Source: Uloborus plumipes
Taxonomy: Eukaryota; Arthropoda; Arachnida; Araneae; Uloboridae
Direction: 5' to 3'
Length of the DNA stretch: 64,000 nt
Assembly: GCA_038373865.1 (NCBI GenBank)
Contig: JAXGGA010002820.1
Coordinates: 1 to 64,000, forward strand
Part shown: positions 24,180 through 34,640 of the stretch, piece by piece
Layout: the number at the start of each line of letters is the position of its first letter
Numbering within the stretch: position 1 is the first letter of the stretch
The notes under the pieces: generated by a model
Databases searched by the model: none
Told to the model about the DNA's origin: nothing
The model's input: the letters and a program-made list of their open reading frames with translations, nothing else
Position numbers and translations under genes: made by a program

Positions 24180-25727
24180 TGACGTCATTACAGGTGGGAC
24201 CTTGACTTCAGAAAGAAAAATTAAATTTTTCTAAATAGCTCTTTTAAAGAGCTTTCAGATGATATATTTGAGTTTTGCAACATTTGAATCTATGATGCAG
24301 TTTTAGGGGGAGTTAAACAAACGTATTTACCTGTAAAAGCGGCCATTTTGATGACGTCATTACAGGTGGGCCCTAGATCTTAGAAAGAAAAATTAAATCG
24401 TTCTAGATAGCTCTTTTAAAGAGCTTTTAGATGATATAGTTGAGTTTTGCAATAGTTGAATCTATGGTGGAGTTTTAGGGGGAGTTAAACAAACGTATTT
24501 ACCTGCAAAAGCGGGCATTTTGATGACGTCATCACAGGTGGACCCTTGACCTTAGAAAAAAAAAATAAGTCTTTCTAAATAGCTATTTTAAAGAGCTTTC
24601 AGATGATGTATTTGAGTTTAGCAATATTTGAACATATTATGGAGTTTTAAGCAGTTAAACGAACGTATTTACCTACAAAAGCGGCCATTTTGATGACGTC
24701 ATCACAGGTGAACCCTTGACCTCAGAAAGAAAAATTATATCTTTATAAATAGATCTTTTAAAGTGCTTTCAGATGATATAGTTGAGTTTTGAAATATTTA
24801 AATATATGATGGAATTTCAGGGGGAGTTAAACAAACGTATTTACCTTTAAAAGCGGCATTTTGATGACGTCATTACAGGTGGGCCCTTGACCTCAGAAAG
24901 AAAAATTAAATATTTCTAAATAGCTATTTTAAAGAGCTTTCAGATGATACCTTTGAGTTTTGCAATATTTTAATCTATGATGGAGTTTAAGCAAGTAAAC
25001 AAACGTATTTACCTGCAAAAAGGGCCATTTTGATGACGTCATCACAGGTTAACCCTTGACCTCAGAAAGAAAAATTATATCTTTGTAAATAAATCTTTTA
25101 AAGAGCTTTTAGATGATATAGTTGAGTTTTGAAATATTTAAATATATGATGGAATTTTAGGGGGAGTTAAACAAACGTATTTACCTGTAAAATTGGCCAT
25201 TTTGATGACGTCATTACAGGTGGGCCCTTGACCTCAGAAAGAAAAATTAATTTTTTCTAAATAGCTCTTTTAAAGAGTTTTCAGATGATACATTTGAGTT
25301 TTGCAATATTTGAATCCATGATGGAGTTTTAGGGAGAGTTAAACTAACGTAGTTACCTGTAAAAGCGGCCATTTTGATGACGTCATCACAGGTGGGCCCT
25401 TGACCTTAGAAAGAAAATTTAAATTTTTCCAGATAGCTCTTTTAAAGAGCTTTCAGATGATATGTTTGAGTCTTGCAATATTTGAATCCATGATGGAGTT
25501 TTAGGGGGAGTTAAACAATCATATTTACCTGTAAAAGCGGCCATTTTGATGACGTCATGACAGGTGGGACCTTGACCTCAGAGAGAAAAATTAAATCTTT
25601 CTAAATAGCTCTTTAAAAGAACTTTCAGATGATGTATTTGAGTTTTGCAATATTTCAATCTATGATGGAGTTTTAAGCAGTTAAACGAACGTATTTACCT
25701 GTAAAAGCGGCCATTTTGATGACGTCA
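24180..25727 (-). repeat. Reverse array of ~171-bp monomers (ten TGACGTCA sites)
   Basis: TGACGTCA begins at 24180, 24352, 24524, 24694, 24865, 25034, 25206, 25378, 25550 and 25720, giving spacings of 172, 172, 170, 171, 169, 172, 172, 172 and 170. The units are in the opposite orientation to those at 23473-24163. Units differ by scattered substitutions and single-base indels, but every palindrome core is intact. Confidence 0.9.
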
Positions 25728-25860
25728 TCACAGAATGACCTTGACCTTTGATCAAGTGTCTCCCGGCGTTTTTTTGTCCTCCTATGTGAATTTAAGCCCC
25801 ACATAAAATTTCAGACTGGTATCCGGAAGTGAAATATGTTTGCACTAACTCCACGGACTA

Positions 25861-26639
25861 TTAAAATTTGTTCGTGTGGCAAGATGCAGCTATTTTTTTT
25901 TCAAATCAAAAGCTCTATTTTAGCTGAGTTTTGTAATTTTTTTCTTCTAACTTTTTACGGCATAGAGATCTTCTTCCCATCATCCCAAGACGATCTGACA
26001 TTCTTTCAGCCCCCTTTACAAGAACCAACTGAGTTTCATTATAAATGCTATAATACTCTTAACTTTGTCATTTTACACCTGATTCCATTATCCAACGTAT
26101 AAAGAGGTACAAATATTTTTACAGTACTACGTAATTTTTTGGAACTAATTGTTCAATTTTCCTGAGCGTTTAGTATTTTTCCTTTTAATGCATACTTTTG
26201 ATTGCCCAAGTGCATTAGCTTTTTGATTAGTTAAAATTTGTAGTATTTTTTGGACATTCCTCAAAAATACAAAACCATCTTTCTCTTAGGAATATGAGAT
26301 TTTTGTGGTGATAAGAAATATATAAAAACAACATAACCAAAATACAAAAGTTTAAAACTATTTCTTATTTAATTGCATTTTTTTCTTTTTTACTTTTTTG
26401 CTTGTTTCAAGTCGCTTTTAATACCGTGTACTGCTTATTAAACCTGTTTAGTGGGAATCATAAGTCATTTTGGTTTGGGTTCAAAACTATGTGTTTAATA
26501 AAAAACATTTATTTTAAGCTTTACTTTTTTTATGTATTTATAGTACTACTTTTCAATAAAATGCAAATGTCACTTTAAGAAAAAGAGAAAACGTACCTTT
26601 GTTGAGTTCTATTACTATACAACAGCAGTTGAAAATGTG
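25861..26639. other. A+T-rich sequence, no recognised gene
   Basis: No gene was recognised. A plus-strand open frame at 25836-26102 begins inside the transposon terminus and has no recognisable domain. Confidence 0.4.
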
Positions 26640-27130
26640 TACTGCCTAATAAATTTAAACCGACAATTTTATGGGCTTCATTATCATAGTGTAGAGGTCA
26701 TCGAACAAAATAATGCTTTTCGGTAACCCATTTGCATATCATTTTCTGATAGTTTCACTGTGTATGTTTGATCATTCAAAACTTGTCAAGATCACCCATT
26801 TAAATGCGGCGAACAAACCTTCGTTTTGCATTTATGGGCAGATATCCACGTATTCCAAACATATCATTACGTTTATGTTCGGAATGCATGAATATCTGCA
26901 TATAGGCCACTTTTCGTCTGATTGCTGAGTACTTGGCATGCAGAAAACTGCCTGGTATTTTGGAGTATTCATAAATCGTTGGATGCGTTGGTTTTGAAGT
27001 CCACAAATTTCCGCAGCCACTTCAAATCATTCTGACAAAACGTAGTAAATGACGTCATCAACCGGACAGTGGACAATGCGATTCTTTTATGGAGTACGTT
27101 CTTGTATACGAACTATCAAGGAATGTTTAC
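26640..27130. promoter_or_regulatory. Non-repetitive island, candidate conserved regulatory element
   Basis: The base composition is more balanced than in the flanks and no repeat signature is visible. It holds a POU-octamer-like ATTTGCAT (26730-26737), a CRE-type TGACGTCA (27050-27057) and a precursor-like hairpin (26838-26899). Open frames on both strands (26713-26928, 26800-27006 and 26832-27020) overlap one another and match nothing I recognise. The regulatory reading is an inference from composition and motifs only. Confidence 0.3.
26838..26899 (+). ncRNA. Candidate microRNA precursor hairpin
   Basis: The arms 26838-26863 and 26874-26899 pair over 26 positions with three isolated mismatches and one G-U pair, around a 10-base loop. 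Weaker pairing extends about five more bases outward on each side. The 5' arm begins GCAGATATCC and the 3' arm begins TATGTTCGGAATGC. A stem of about 26-31 bp with spaced mismatches and a small loop is the usual shape of an animal pre-miRNA. The arms match no miRNA family I know. The strand is unproven because the reverse strand folds too. No transposon boundary was seen around it. Confidence 0.4.
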
Positions 27131-29030
27131 GCCGTTTATGGTGATTGTAAAGATATTTTTCAATATTATCGTTTGCTCGAAAAAGGGGAGAAATTTTAAC
27201 AGAGCGACATGATCTATGCATGGTTTTTGATCTTATGGGGAATACATTATAAACACTTCAATACTGGTTGACATAGAGTAAAAGTTCTGTAAAATGTGTC
27301 TTTCATTTTTTAAGACTTTCTCATAATTTCAAATATGATTTTTGATCTCATACTATCATAACTATTTTATTTTTATTTTGTTATTTTTTCTTGCAAATAA
27401 TATGCCGCATAAGATATGCGGCATTATAATTCCAACTAAATAAATAAATCAATGAATAAATAAATTGCTCTCGCGACTAAATAAAAAGGCCTGCAATGAC
27501 GCTTCACATTATCTTTTTTTACGGTTAATGGTATCTCGATTGTGCTGATACAAAACTCTTATCTCGATTAATCCGATATTTTTGCGTAGATTATAATTGA
27601 TTATGTCACATTGCTCATTATATTACCATATTTATGTGGTTTTTTAAATCAAAGTGAAGGCCGGTCTTACTGAATGGATAAAATTCGTTTCATATGAGGC
27701 TGTTTAAATGCTTTTTTTTTTGTTTGTTTGTTTATTGTTTATTTTAAATGATCTATTTTGTACTAAAGTTATGGGGGTAAAAGGGTGAGCGTGAAAGCTT
27801 GGAACAAGCTAACAGTATTCAACGAAAGGTTTCAAGGAACGTATTAACGGTAGAAATTTGGTTTTCTCGCTTGGCTTATACTCTAAGAAAACTAAAATAT
27901 ATATTTTTAGGATATTGAACACTTTATATCTATAGATCAATCTTATTATCTATTTATCTATCTTATTAAACATAATTATTAAGCTTAACCCATACCTTCC
28001 TGCTGAGCCAAACTGTCAAACTTACACAACATTTCAATAGAACTACTTATTACTAGATGTATGTTATACTTTAAGCTTAACTTAAGCGTTATTTTATAAA
28101 AGATAAATTATTATATGGGTAAAACATTTTAAAGCAATTATATTAATATTAATGAAAGTGGTTTGAGAATTTTCATTGAAAAAAAAATTAATGCTGGAAA
28201 TGTAAAAGTCTTTTTATGATAAAAATTCGCAGAACCTTGCATTTAAAATCAATTACAGCAAAAAGTAGGGTACTATGATTGTTCAATCTTGAAAGTCGGA
28301 AGTTGAAAAGTTTTTATTTTAAGCATTAATCGAACTGTCCCATCCTGTCAGTATCTTATTTCTTTCTACTTTCCCCTATTATTTATTTCTCACATTTAAA
28401 TCCCAGTTAAATGTACTAGATTATACTGTTCTTGGAAAAAATAAAATGTCAACGCTACATTTGAGTAAGTAACTGAAAATAGCTAACAATAGCCAGTAGA
28501 TAAAGTTGGATAGTTTTAAAATGGATATAAAATTGACATTTTTTGCGGAAAATAACAATTGTAACATATTTTTTGCAGCAAAATTGCAGCACAGCATGAG
28601 TAAATCATGCGGTATATGTTTTAAATATGCATACATTTTACATTCAATGGTATTTCTTTCAAATTAATACTTCTAATTTTCAGTTCTTGATAGTGACTTT
28701 GAAGATATTTACTAAATAACACATAAGCAAATCCTCTAAGCAGGAAAAATTGGATATTGTTTTCCTAAATGAATGAAATTCTTTTACGCATGGAATCTTT
28801 TTTCATCACTATGGAAATTTAGTTTTTCATAAGTTAAAAAAATATCTTTACAGATTAAAACTGAACTTTAACTAATTAAAACTTTTTTTTTTCGCAATTT
28901 AAGAAATAATCCTGTTTTATAATATCTACGTAGTGATTAATACTTGAGAAAACTTAAACTGAAATTTTCCAAAAGAATCTAGTCCATTTATATTGCAGTT
29001 GTAATAAGTTATGAGCCCTAAGAAGTTTTA
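27131..29030. other. A+T-rich sequence, no recognised gene
   Basis: Nothing gene-like was found. It contains simple TAAATAAATAAA tracts near 27436-27464 and a short palindrome GCCGCATAAGATATGCGGC near 27402. Confidence 0.4.
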
Positions 29031-29039
29031 GTTTGTATC

Positions 29040-29340
29040 AGACCTTTGGAAAGGACCTCGCTGTTGTTTTTCCCCGGAGAAAAGTCGCCATGATGAATTA
29101 GACGGAGAAATGTGCGCATTTAATCTCCGAGGCAACATACATCTTTTACACAAGCCGTTAAACTGTCATCCAAGAAGCTGAAATAAGCGAAAATCGTCCA
29201 AATAACTTGTTGATGTGACAAATACTGAAAAGTAGCTCGTGGCTCTTTCGAACTAGTTTCTTTCCTGAGTTGCGAGGAGTTTTGAATGTTATGATTGCTC
29301 TGAGCTGCTAAGAATGTTGCAATTAGATGTTTAAGAGTGT
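29040..29340. promoter_or_regulatory. Non-repetitive island of balanced composition
   Basis: About 300 bases with higher G+C than the flanks and no repeat signature or long frame. It stands out between A+T-rich stretches. Assignment as a possible conserved non-coding element is inference; no specific factor site is claimed. Confidence 0.2.
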
Positions 29341-29657
29341 AATGCCATCGTTATTTCATTCCATAAGAAATTAATTTTGTCATTTCATGAAATAAATCTT
29401 CCATTTAAGATGCAAAATTCGGCAATTTACTGTTTAAATTTTTTGGCAATCAAAACAGCTTATTTATTTTCTTGAAGTGCTTTAGAGATCATCAATCTGT
29501 TATATTTATGGCTGGCAGACACCAACCACGTAATCAATTGCGGTAAAGCCAAGAAAATTTATTTCCTGGATTTTTGTATTGTCTCTCTTTTTATGTGAAT
29601 AAATAGTGCTTAGTTTATTATTTTTTTTAAGTTTAATATTATTATTATTATTTGTAG

Positions 29658-29659
<2 letters not shown>

Positions 29660-29701
<42 letters not shown>
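29660..29701. repeat. AT dinucleotide microsatellite
   Basis: About 20 TA units in a row. They generate a spurious minus-strand frame with alternating Tyr and Ile at 29506-29844. Confidence 0.9.
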
Positions 29702-29703
<2 letters not shown>

Positions 29704-30496
29704 GGTGGGAAAAAATAATCCGACTTTTTTTAAAGCCATTCTTGTATAGCTCACAAAAGTAACGAATAAGCTAGTGAGAACTCGCAAAAAAAAAAAAAAG
29801 AAAAAAAAAATGCATGTTAAACAATATCTAGCCATGACCCACACACTGAAAAACAGAAAAAAAAGAGAGAAAAATCGTTTTTCGTGAAAGAATATGTTTT
29901 AAAATAAATGTTGAGTATTAAACTCGAATACAATAAAACTAGAACATATTGAGCGAGTTAGAGCTCAAAATCTTAGGTTGAGTTTGGTAAATATTTAACT
30001 GTCCCTTTTTGACAAAAAAAAAATGACAAAAACATTGAATTACCTAAAAAACCATCGTGAAATTATTTCATTGACTGATTCACGGACTGGTATTAAATAT
30101 GTTAGTAGTTGTGTGACTATTCTGCAATTGCATCATATATTTTCTAGATTTACTTACATAAGAGTGATTCCACACCAACTCACCAAATGGGGGTCGCACG
30201 ACCGACTCGGATTTTCTTTTAATTCAGCACACATGTTGATCATATAGAGGCGTGGAAAAGTCCAAATTGTTAGGTTCCTGCTCCACTTATTTTCTGAAAT
30301 ACATGCCCTCAAAGTTTGTCCGCCACGTTAAAATACTAAAAAAGTGATGTTATTTAATCATTTTTTATAAAAAATCGTTCTCATGCGAAATAAAAGTGTT
30401 AGATATCTATGAAAACTAGTTACTCCAGGCATTTTGAAAAAAAATACTAGAACGTTCATAATGAAAATTGCCAAGGTACAGGGCTCTTTGAAGTTG

Positions 30497-30730
30497 TCAC
30501 CACAAAAACTTGATTTTGCAGATTTTGCTAAAATTGAGGCATTTATTACAAAAAAAGGAAAACAAAACCAAAGGTTTACTCACTTTCTGGTAGTGTACAG
30601 GTCCTCCATGTAAATTGCTACGCAATAAATTTTTTGGTTTTCTCACTCCTTCTTGGAAATATTTTAGCGCAAAGATAAGCCATAAGGCAAAAAATGCGTT
30701 TTTGGCCATCTTGGCAGCCATTATTCTCAT
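30497..30730 (-). CDS. Small ORF in left foldback arm, 77 codons, unknown product
   Basis: An ATG-initiated frame on the minus strand. The protein begins MRIMAAKMAK, has an aromatic stretch FFALWLIF near residues 13-20, and ends with KIKFLW. Its partner in the right arm (31873-32103) and the partial one at 63820-64000 keep the same frame open with amino-acid differences between copies, including KYFQEGVR and HYQKV blocks. I do not recognise the family. It lies wholly inside a non-autonomous element, so the frame could be preserved by chance and recent origin rather than by selection. There is no evidence of transcription. Confidence 0.2.
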   Translation of the reverse strand: MRIMAAKMAKNAFFALWLIFALKYFQEGVRKPKNLLRSNLHGGPVHYQKVSKPLVLFSFFCNKCLNFSKICKIKFLW

Positions 30731-31872
30731 AAAGGGGGAGCAGTAGAAACTTTAATTTTTTTTAAACAAGCCACTGATATGTTAGCTATTCACAGGAAAA
30801 GAGTAATTTTGGTTATTTCTCCCATTAAGAGATATCCGGCTGACAGTATGTGCATGTTTTTTGCGACGACCATATGCTTTTGTTCCCCCTCTCATGGACT
30901 TAAAATTAATTAAACCAAAAAATAATGATATATTTATTAATAGCTGTATTATCTACCCAATATGTCATGAAATGTAATTTATTAAATCATTGAACAATAA
31001 ATTAGATAATTGATGAAAACAAGAAATAGTATTTCTCTGATGCCGGAGCATTATGCATTCATAATTATAAAGCACTAAATACTTTCTTGAGAAATTAATT
31101 AACATAAAGGAGCTCTAAATATTTATATTATAAGCAATACCCAATCTTGTGATTGGGATACTCCTGTTTTTAATTGAAGAATTTTTTGAATATCACATGA
31201 ATATCAGGAAAATAAATGAGGTATTTTCGTTTGATGTAGGATATTTTATGACACATTTCATTTGATGGGCTACTAACTGAGCATGGTGATAAAGAGCTAT
31301 TAATTTCAGCATCGAATTCCATTTTACCTTATTAACAGTTAAATATTTACAAAATAATTAAATAAATAATTTAATATAAAGCCATGCTTGAAGAATTAAA
31401 ATGAGTGCAACTTACTAGTTCACAGATACTATAAAGCGTACATTCTATTTTCTACAAAATAATTTTGCAACAAAGAACAAGTGTATAAAGGGGTAGGTAC
31501 TAAAGAATTTCTTGAAAAATCAATTAAAATAAAGGAGCTTCGAATATTTATCTCATAGGCAATACCCAATCTTGTGATTGGATGTTCCTGATTGATGGCT
31601 ATAAACAGGAGGATACCCTTGTTCTTTGTTGAAGTATTATTTTGTAGAAAATAGAATGTATGCTTTATAGTATCTGTGAACTAATATTTTAGTGAGTAAA
31701 CTTTTTCTTGTCAGTTCTTATCAGTGCTCAACACATGTCAGTTTTGTAAAGATCAGTATGGGAATAAATTAGTTGCACTTATTTTAATTAATAAGTAAAC
31801 TCTTTTTCTCTGAATAGCTAACATATCAATGACTTGTTTAAAAAAAATTAAAGTTTCTACTGCTCCCCTTTT

Positions 31873-32103
31873 ATGAGAAAAATGGCTGCCAAGATGGCCA
31901 AAAACGTATTTTTTGCCTTATGGCTTATCTTTAAGCTAAAATATTTCCAAGAAGGAGTGAGAAACCCAAAAAATTTATTGCGTAGGAATTTACAGGGAGG
32001 ACTTTTACACTACCAGAAAGTGAGTAAACCTTTGGTTATATCTTCCTTTTTTTGGAATAAATTCCTCAATTTTAGCAAAATCGGGAAAATCAAATTTTTG
32101 TAA
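31873..32103 (+). CDS. Small ORF in right foldback arm, 76 codons, unknown product
   Basis: The mirror copy of the minus-strand frame at 30497-30730, also starting at a true ATG (MRKMAAKMAK). It has the same FFALWLIF stretch and ends KIKFL. It differs from the left-arm copy at about a dozen residues without a frameshift. The N-terminal stretch is hydrophobic enough to be a weak membrane segment, but no signal peptide is convincing. The function is unknown, and it may be a non-coding consequence of arm homology. Confidence 0.2.
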   Translation: MRKMAAKMAKNVFFALWLIFKLKYFQEGVRNPKNLLRRNLQGGLLHYQKVSKPLVISSFFWNKFLNFSKIGKIKFL

Positions 32104-32549
32104 TGGCAACTTCTAAGAGTGCTGTACCTTAACATTTTCCGTTATAAACATTGCCATATTTTTTTCTGAATGCCAGGAGTAGCTAGTTTCCGTAGATATC
32201 ATATTGCATGAGTAGAAATTTTAAGAAAAAAATATTAAAAAAACATCAATTTTTTGGTATTTTGAAGGTCCGGACAAACTTCGAGAACCCGTATCTCAGG
32301 AAATAAGTGGAGCAGGTAACTTTCCTTTTGGGCTTTTTCATACCTCTATACCATCAATCTGTGTACCAAATTAAAAAAAAATCCGAGTCGTTCGTGCGAC
32401 CAACTTTTTTTTTTTCGGTGAGTTGGTATGGAATCGCTCATACATAAATTAAAAATTTTAATATATCTACAAATTTGAAATGTTTATAATACCGTATACA
32501 TATTGAATTTGAAATATTAAGGTGCTCGAATGATATTTGTTTCAAAATA

Positions 32550-33812
32550 GGGGAGAGTGGTAATGAATGGGCCATGGTGATGAATGGGCCACTAACAAAA
32601 TGTGAAAAAGTATTTGCATGAATTTTTTTTGATGCCACCAATAGATGTAGCTTTTTGTTCTACTAAACTCATCCTATTTTCATTTGTTTGCGCTGAGCCA
32701 TTTTCAAACTAGAGTGGCATGGTCAAGAATCTGACTGAAAAGTAAGTTTTTCCCTTTTTAGTAAAACATTTCGAAGCTAAAATGTACCAAGTATTTCACT
32801 GCAGTTTACATATGTATAAGTTAGTCTTTCCATGTCTATAAACTAATCTTAAGATGCATTATGATGTTAGCTAAATTCAATGTACTCAAAAAACCTAAAT
32901 GTATTCCAAAAGTATAGGTGGGCTGAATGGGCCACTATGTCATGATAATGAATGGGCCACCTAAATATTGTTTTTCTTACTTTTCTTTGGATTTTCGCTT
33001 TAATATGAAACACAACTGACTCTCATAGATAAAGATTACTGTCGTCAAAAAAGTTTTGTATTAACTTCTACATATAATTTGCAGATCTATATTATATTCC
33101 TATAGTACAATAGACCTCTGGTCGCAGTGCGTGGCTTGAAAAAGCCCCCCTCTCTCCTTCATATTATATTCCTCACAGTACAATTTCATTTTCTTTCTTG
33201 GTAACTTAAGTTAGATATTTTTTATTCCCGATGTCTAGTAAGTTTTTTAAAAAAAATTTTGAATTTTGACAAGTTTGAAAATGAAGATGAAGTTTTCGAA
33301 AGTGATTTTTAATATTATTTTTGAAATATATAAATTTTGTTAAATCATAGTGTGTATTATCTGTTATTTTTTTATATATATTTGATGTTATTTAGTTCTT
33401 ACAATCTCATTATTTAGTCATTTTTCTGCTACAATTGGTATGCATCAGTTTTATTTTAATTGCATCAGTTTTTATGTTTATATAATTTTAAATCAGTATG
33501 ATTTTGTATCATCATGTCAAGTGCCACATTTATTTTGTCATATTCAGCAAATAAAAGATTAAATCCACATGTTTTCATTGAATTCATTTAGTGGCCCATT
33601 CATTACCTTCGATGGCCCAATGGGCCAAATTTCAAAATTTTTATTTTCTATTATAATTCATTATAGACAGGTGCTAATCCAACTTTTATGACTTTTTTAG
33701 ATAGTCAGATAAGTAAAGTAACTAAAACACCAATTTAGAGTTAAAACAAAGTGTTAGGAAAAATTACAAAAATTTAAAATCAAAAAGTGGCCCATTCATT
33801 ACCACTCTCCCC
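32550..33812. mobile_element. TA-flanked 1.26-kb TIR element with repeated ATGAATGGGCCA motifs
   Basis: The terminus GGGGAGAGTGGTAATGAATG is mirrored exactly at the right end, and TA flanks both sides (32548-32549 and 33813-33814). The motif TGAATGGGCCA is repeated in the left half (near 32563, 32581, 32935 and 32949) and inverted in the right half (near 33592, 33612 and 33787). No transposase frame. The terminal GGGGAGA resembles the end of the element finishing at 996. Subterminal repeats of one motif suggest binding sites for a transposase supplied in trans; this is inference. Confidence 0.8.
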
Positions 33813-33814
33813 TA

Positions 33815-34640
33815 CATTAGAATTAAGTGAGGGAAGCACTCTTTTGTTTTAACTCTGGAAAAATTCTGAAAAAAAAAATGTATTATGTCTTCATTTTCAT
33901 TTGTATTCGTAATACAAAAAAATAAAGAAAGAAAGAAATAAAGAAAAGTAATAAGTTCATACGGAAATATTTTATCTTTCTGTATCAAGCATTCCTTTAA
34001 TTCCATACATTTATTAAATGAGATGTGTTAAGTCAAGTTCATTTAATCAAACATTTTCATGGGCATTGTATTTTATTCATTATTTCTCTGCATTAACATG
34101 CCGCACAATAGGGAACTTAGACGACTAATTAAGGATTTATGAATTCATGATATCAATAATAAAAATAAATTATTTAACTTTCCATCCTTTACTAAATAAA
34201 ATAATTCAGCTTTTGGTAAACATATGGCAGTCGTTAGAAACATTTCAATATTCAAATTATGCGCTTTTTATTTCTGCTCTCTAAATATTCATTTTTGTTG
34301 GGACATTTATTTTGTCTCGCATTTACGAGCTTCATAAAAGCACAGCGCCGTTGAAAGCTGGCAATAAAAATTTTTTTACATATCCCATCATCCCACATTC
34401 CCTGCAAGTGGAATATGGAAATTGAACTAAGCGCCGTTATTCCGTCTGATAACAAAAGCATAAATCTCTAAAGCATTCTCTTTTTTTATTTGAAGCAAGC
34501 TTATTATCATTTCCCCCGTTGCCAATTAGGAAATGGAAAAAGCGCTCGACCAACTAACGTCTGTAATTGAAGATTGTCGTCTGAACACGAAAAATCACTT
34601 CTACTTCATCATTTGACGACCAATCCTATCTTAGCAAAGT
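33815..34640. promoter_or_regulatory. Non-repetitive island with homeodomain-type motifs
   Basis: Mixed-composition sequence, especially 34040-34640, without repeat signatures. It includes homeobox-type cores such as CTAATTAAGG (about 34122) and TGTAATTGAAG (about 34562), plus CAATAAAAA near 34363. A GA-rich microsatellite lies near 33915-33950. Minus-strand frames at 33812-34006 and 34252-34461 show no known motif. Candidate conserved non-coding element; inference only. Confidence 0.2.

Larger units (their letters stand above)
23333..25858. mobile_element. TA-flanked foldback transposon built from ~171-bp monomers with TGACGTCA palindromes
   Basis: TA (23331-23332 and 25859-25860) flanks inverted termini GTCTGTGGAGTTAGTG and, from the right, GTCCGTGGAGTTAGTG. 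TIR similarity continues inward through CACTTCCGGATACCAGT to CGCCGGGAGACACTTGATCA. The interior is a satellite-like array. Five monomer starts lie in one orientation and ten in the opposite one, switching at about 24164-24179. Each monomer carries TGACGTCA, an ATGGCCGCTTTTA stretch, an AGCTCTTTTAAAGAGCT-type palindrome and a TTTCTTTCTGAGGTCAAGG stretch. No transposase frame exists, so it is non-autonomous. TA duplication fits the Tc1/mariner-type target choice; the source family is unknown. Confidence 0.85.
30161..32440. mobile_element. TA-flanked 2.28-kb foldback element with an ORF in each arm
   Basis: The left terminus AGAGTGATTCCACACCAACT and, read inward from the right, TGAGCGATTCCATACCAACT are homologous. 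TA lies outside both (30159-30160 and 32441-32442). The arms run about 30161-30830 and 31790-32440. The core has its own direct repeat, with AATACCCAATCTTGTGATTGG near 31137 and 31561 (motif AATACCCAATC, then TTGTGATTGG). It also has an inverted pair near 31423-31480 and 31620-31683 (TCTATTTTCTACAAAATAAT). A third diverged arm starts at 63541. No transposase was seen. Confidence 0.75.

Noticed and set aside
23333..25858. CRISPR-like array
   Set aside because: Units are ~171 bp, homologous throughout with no unique spacers, occur in both orientations and lie between transposon TIRs in eukaryotic DNA.
26713..27020. Small protein genes on either strand of the 26.7-kb island
   Set aside because: The frames overlap on opposite strands because the region contains a hairpin; there is no known motif or splice context.
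29506..29844. 112-codon minus-strand frame with Tyr-Ile and Phe runs
   Set aside because: Generated by the TA microsatellite and poly-A tracts.
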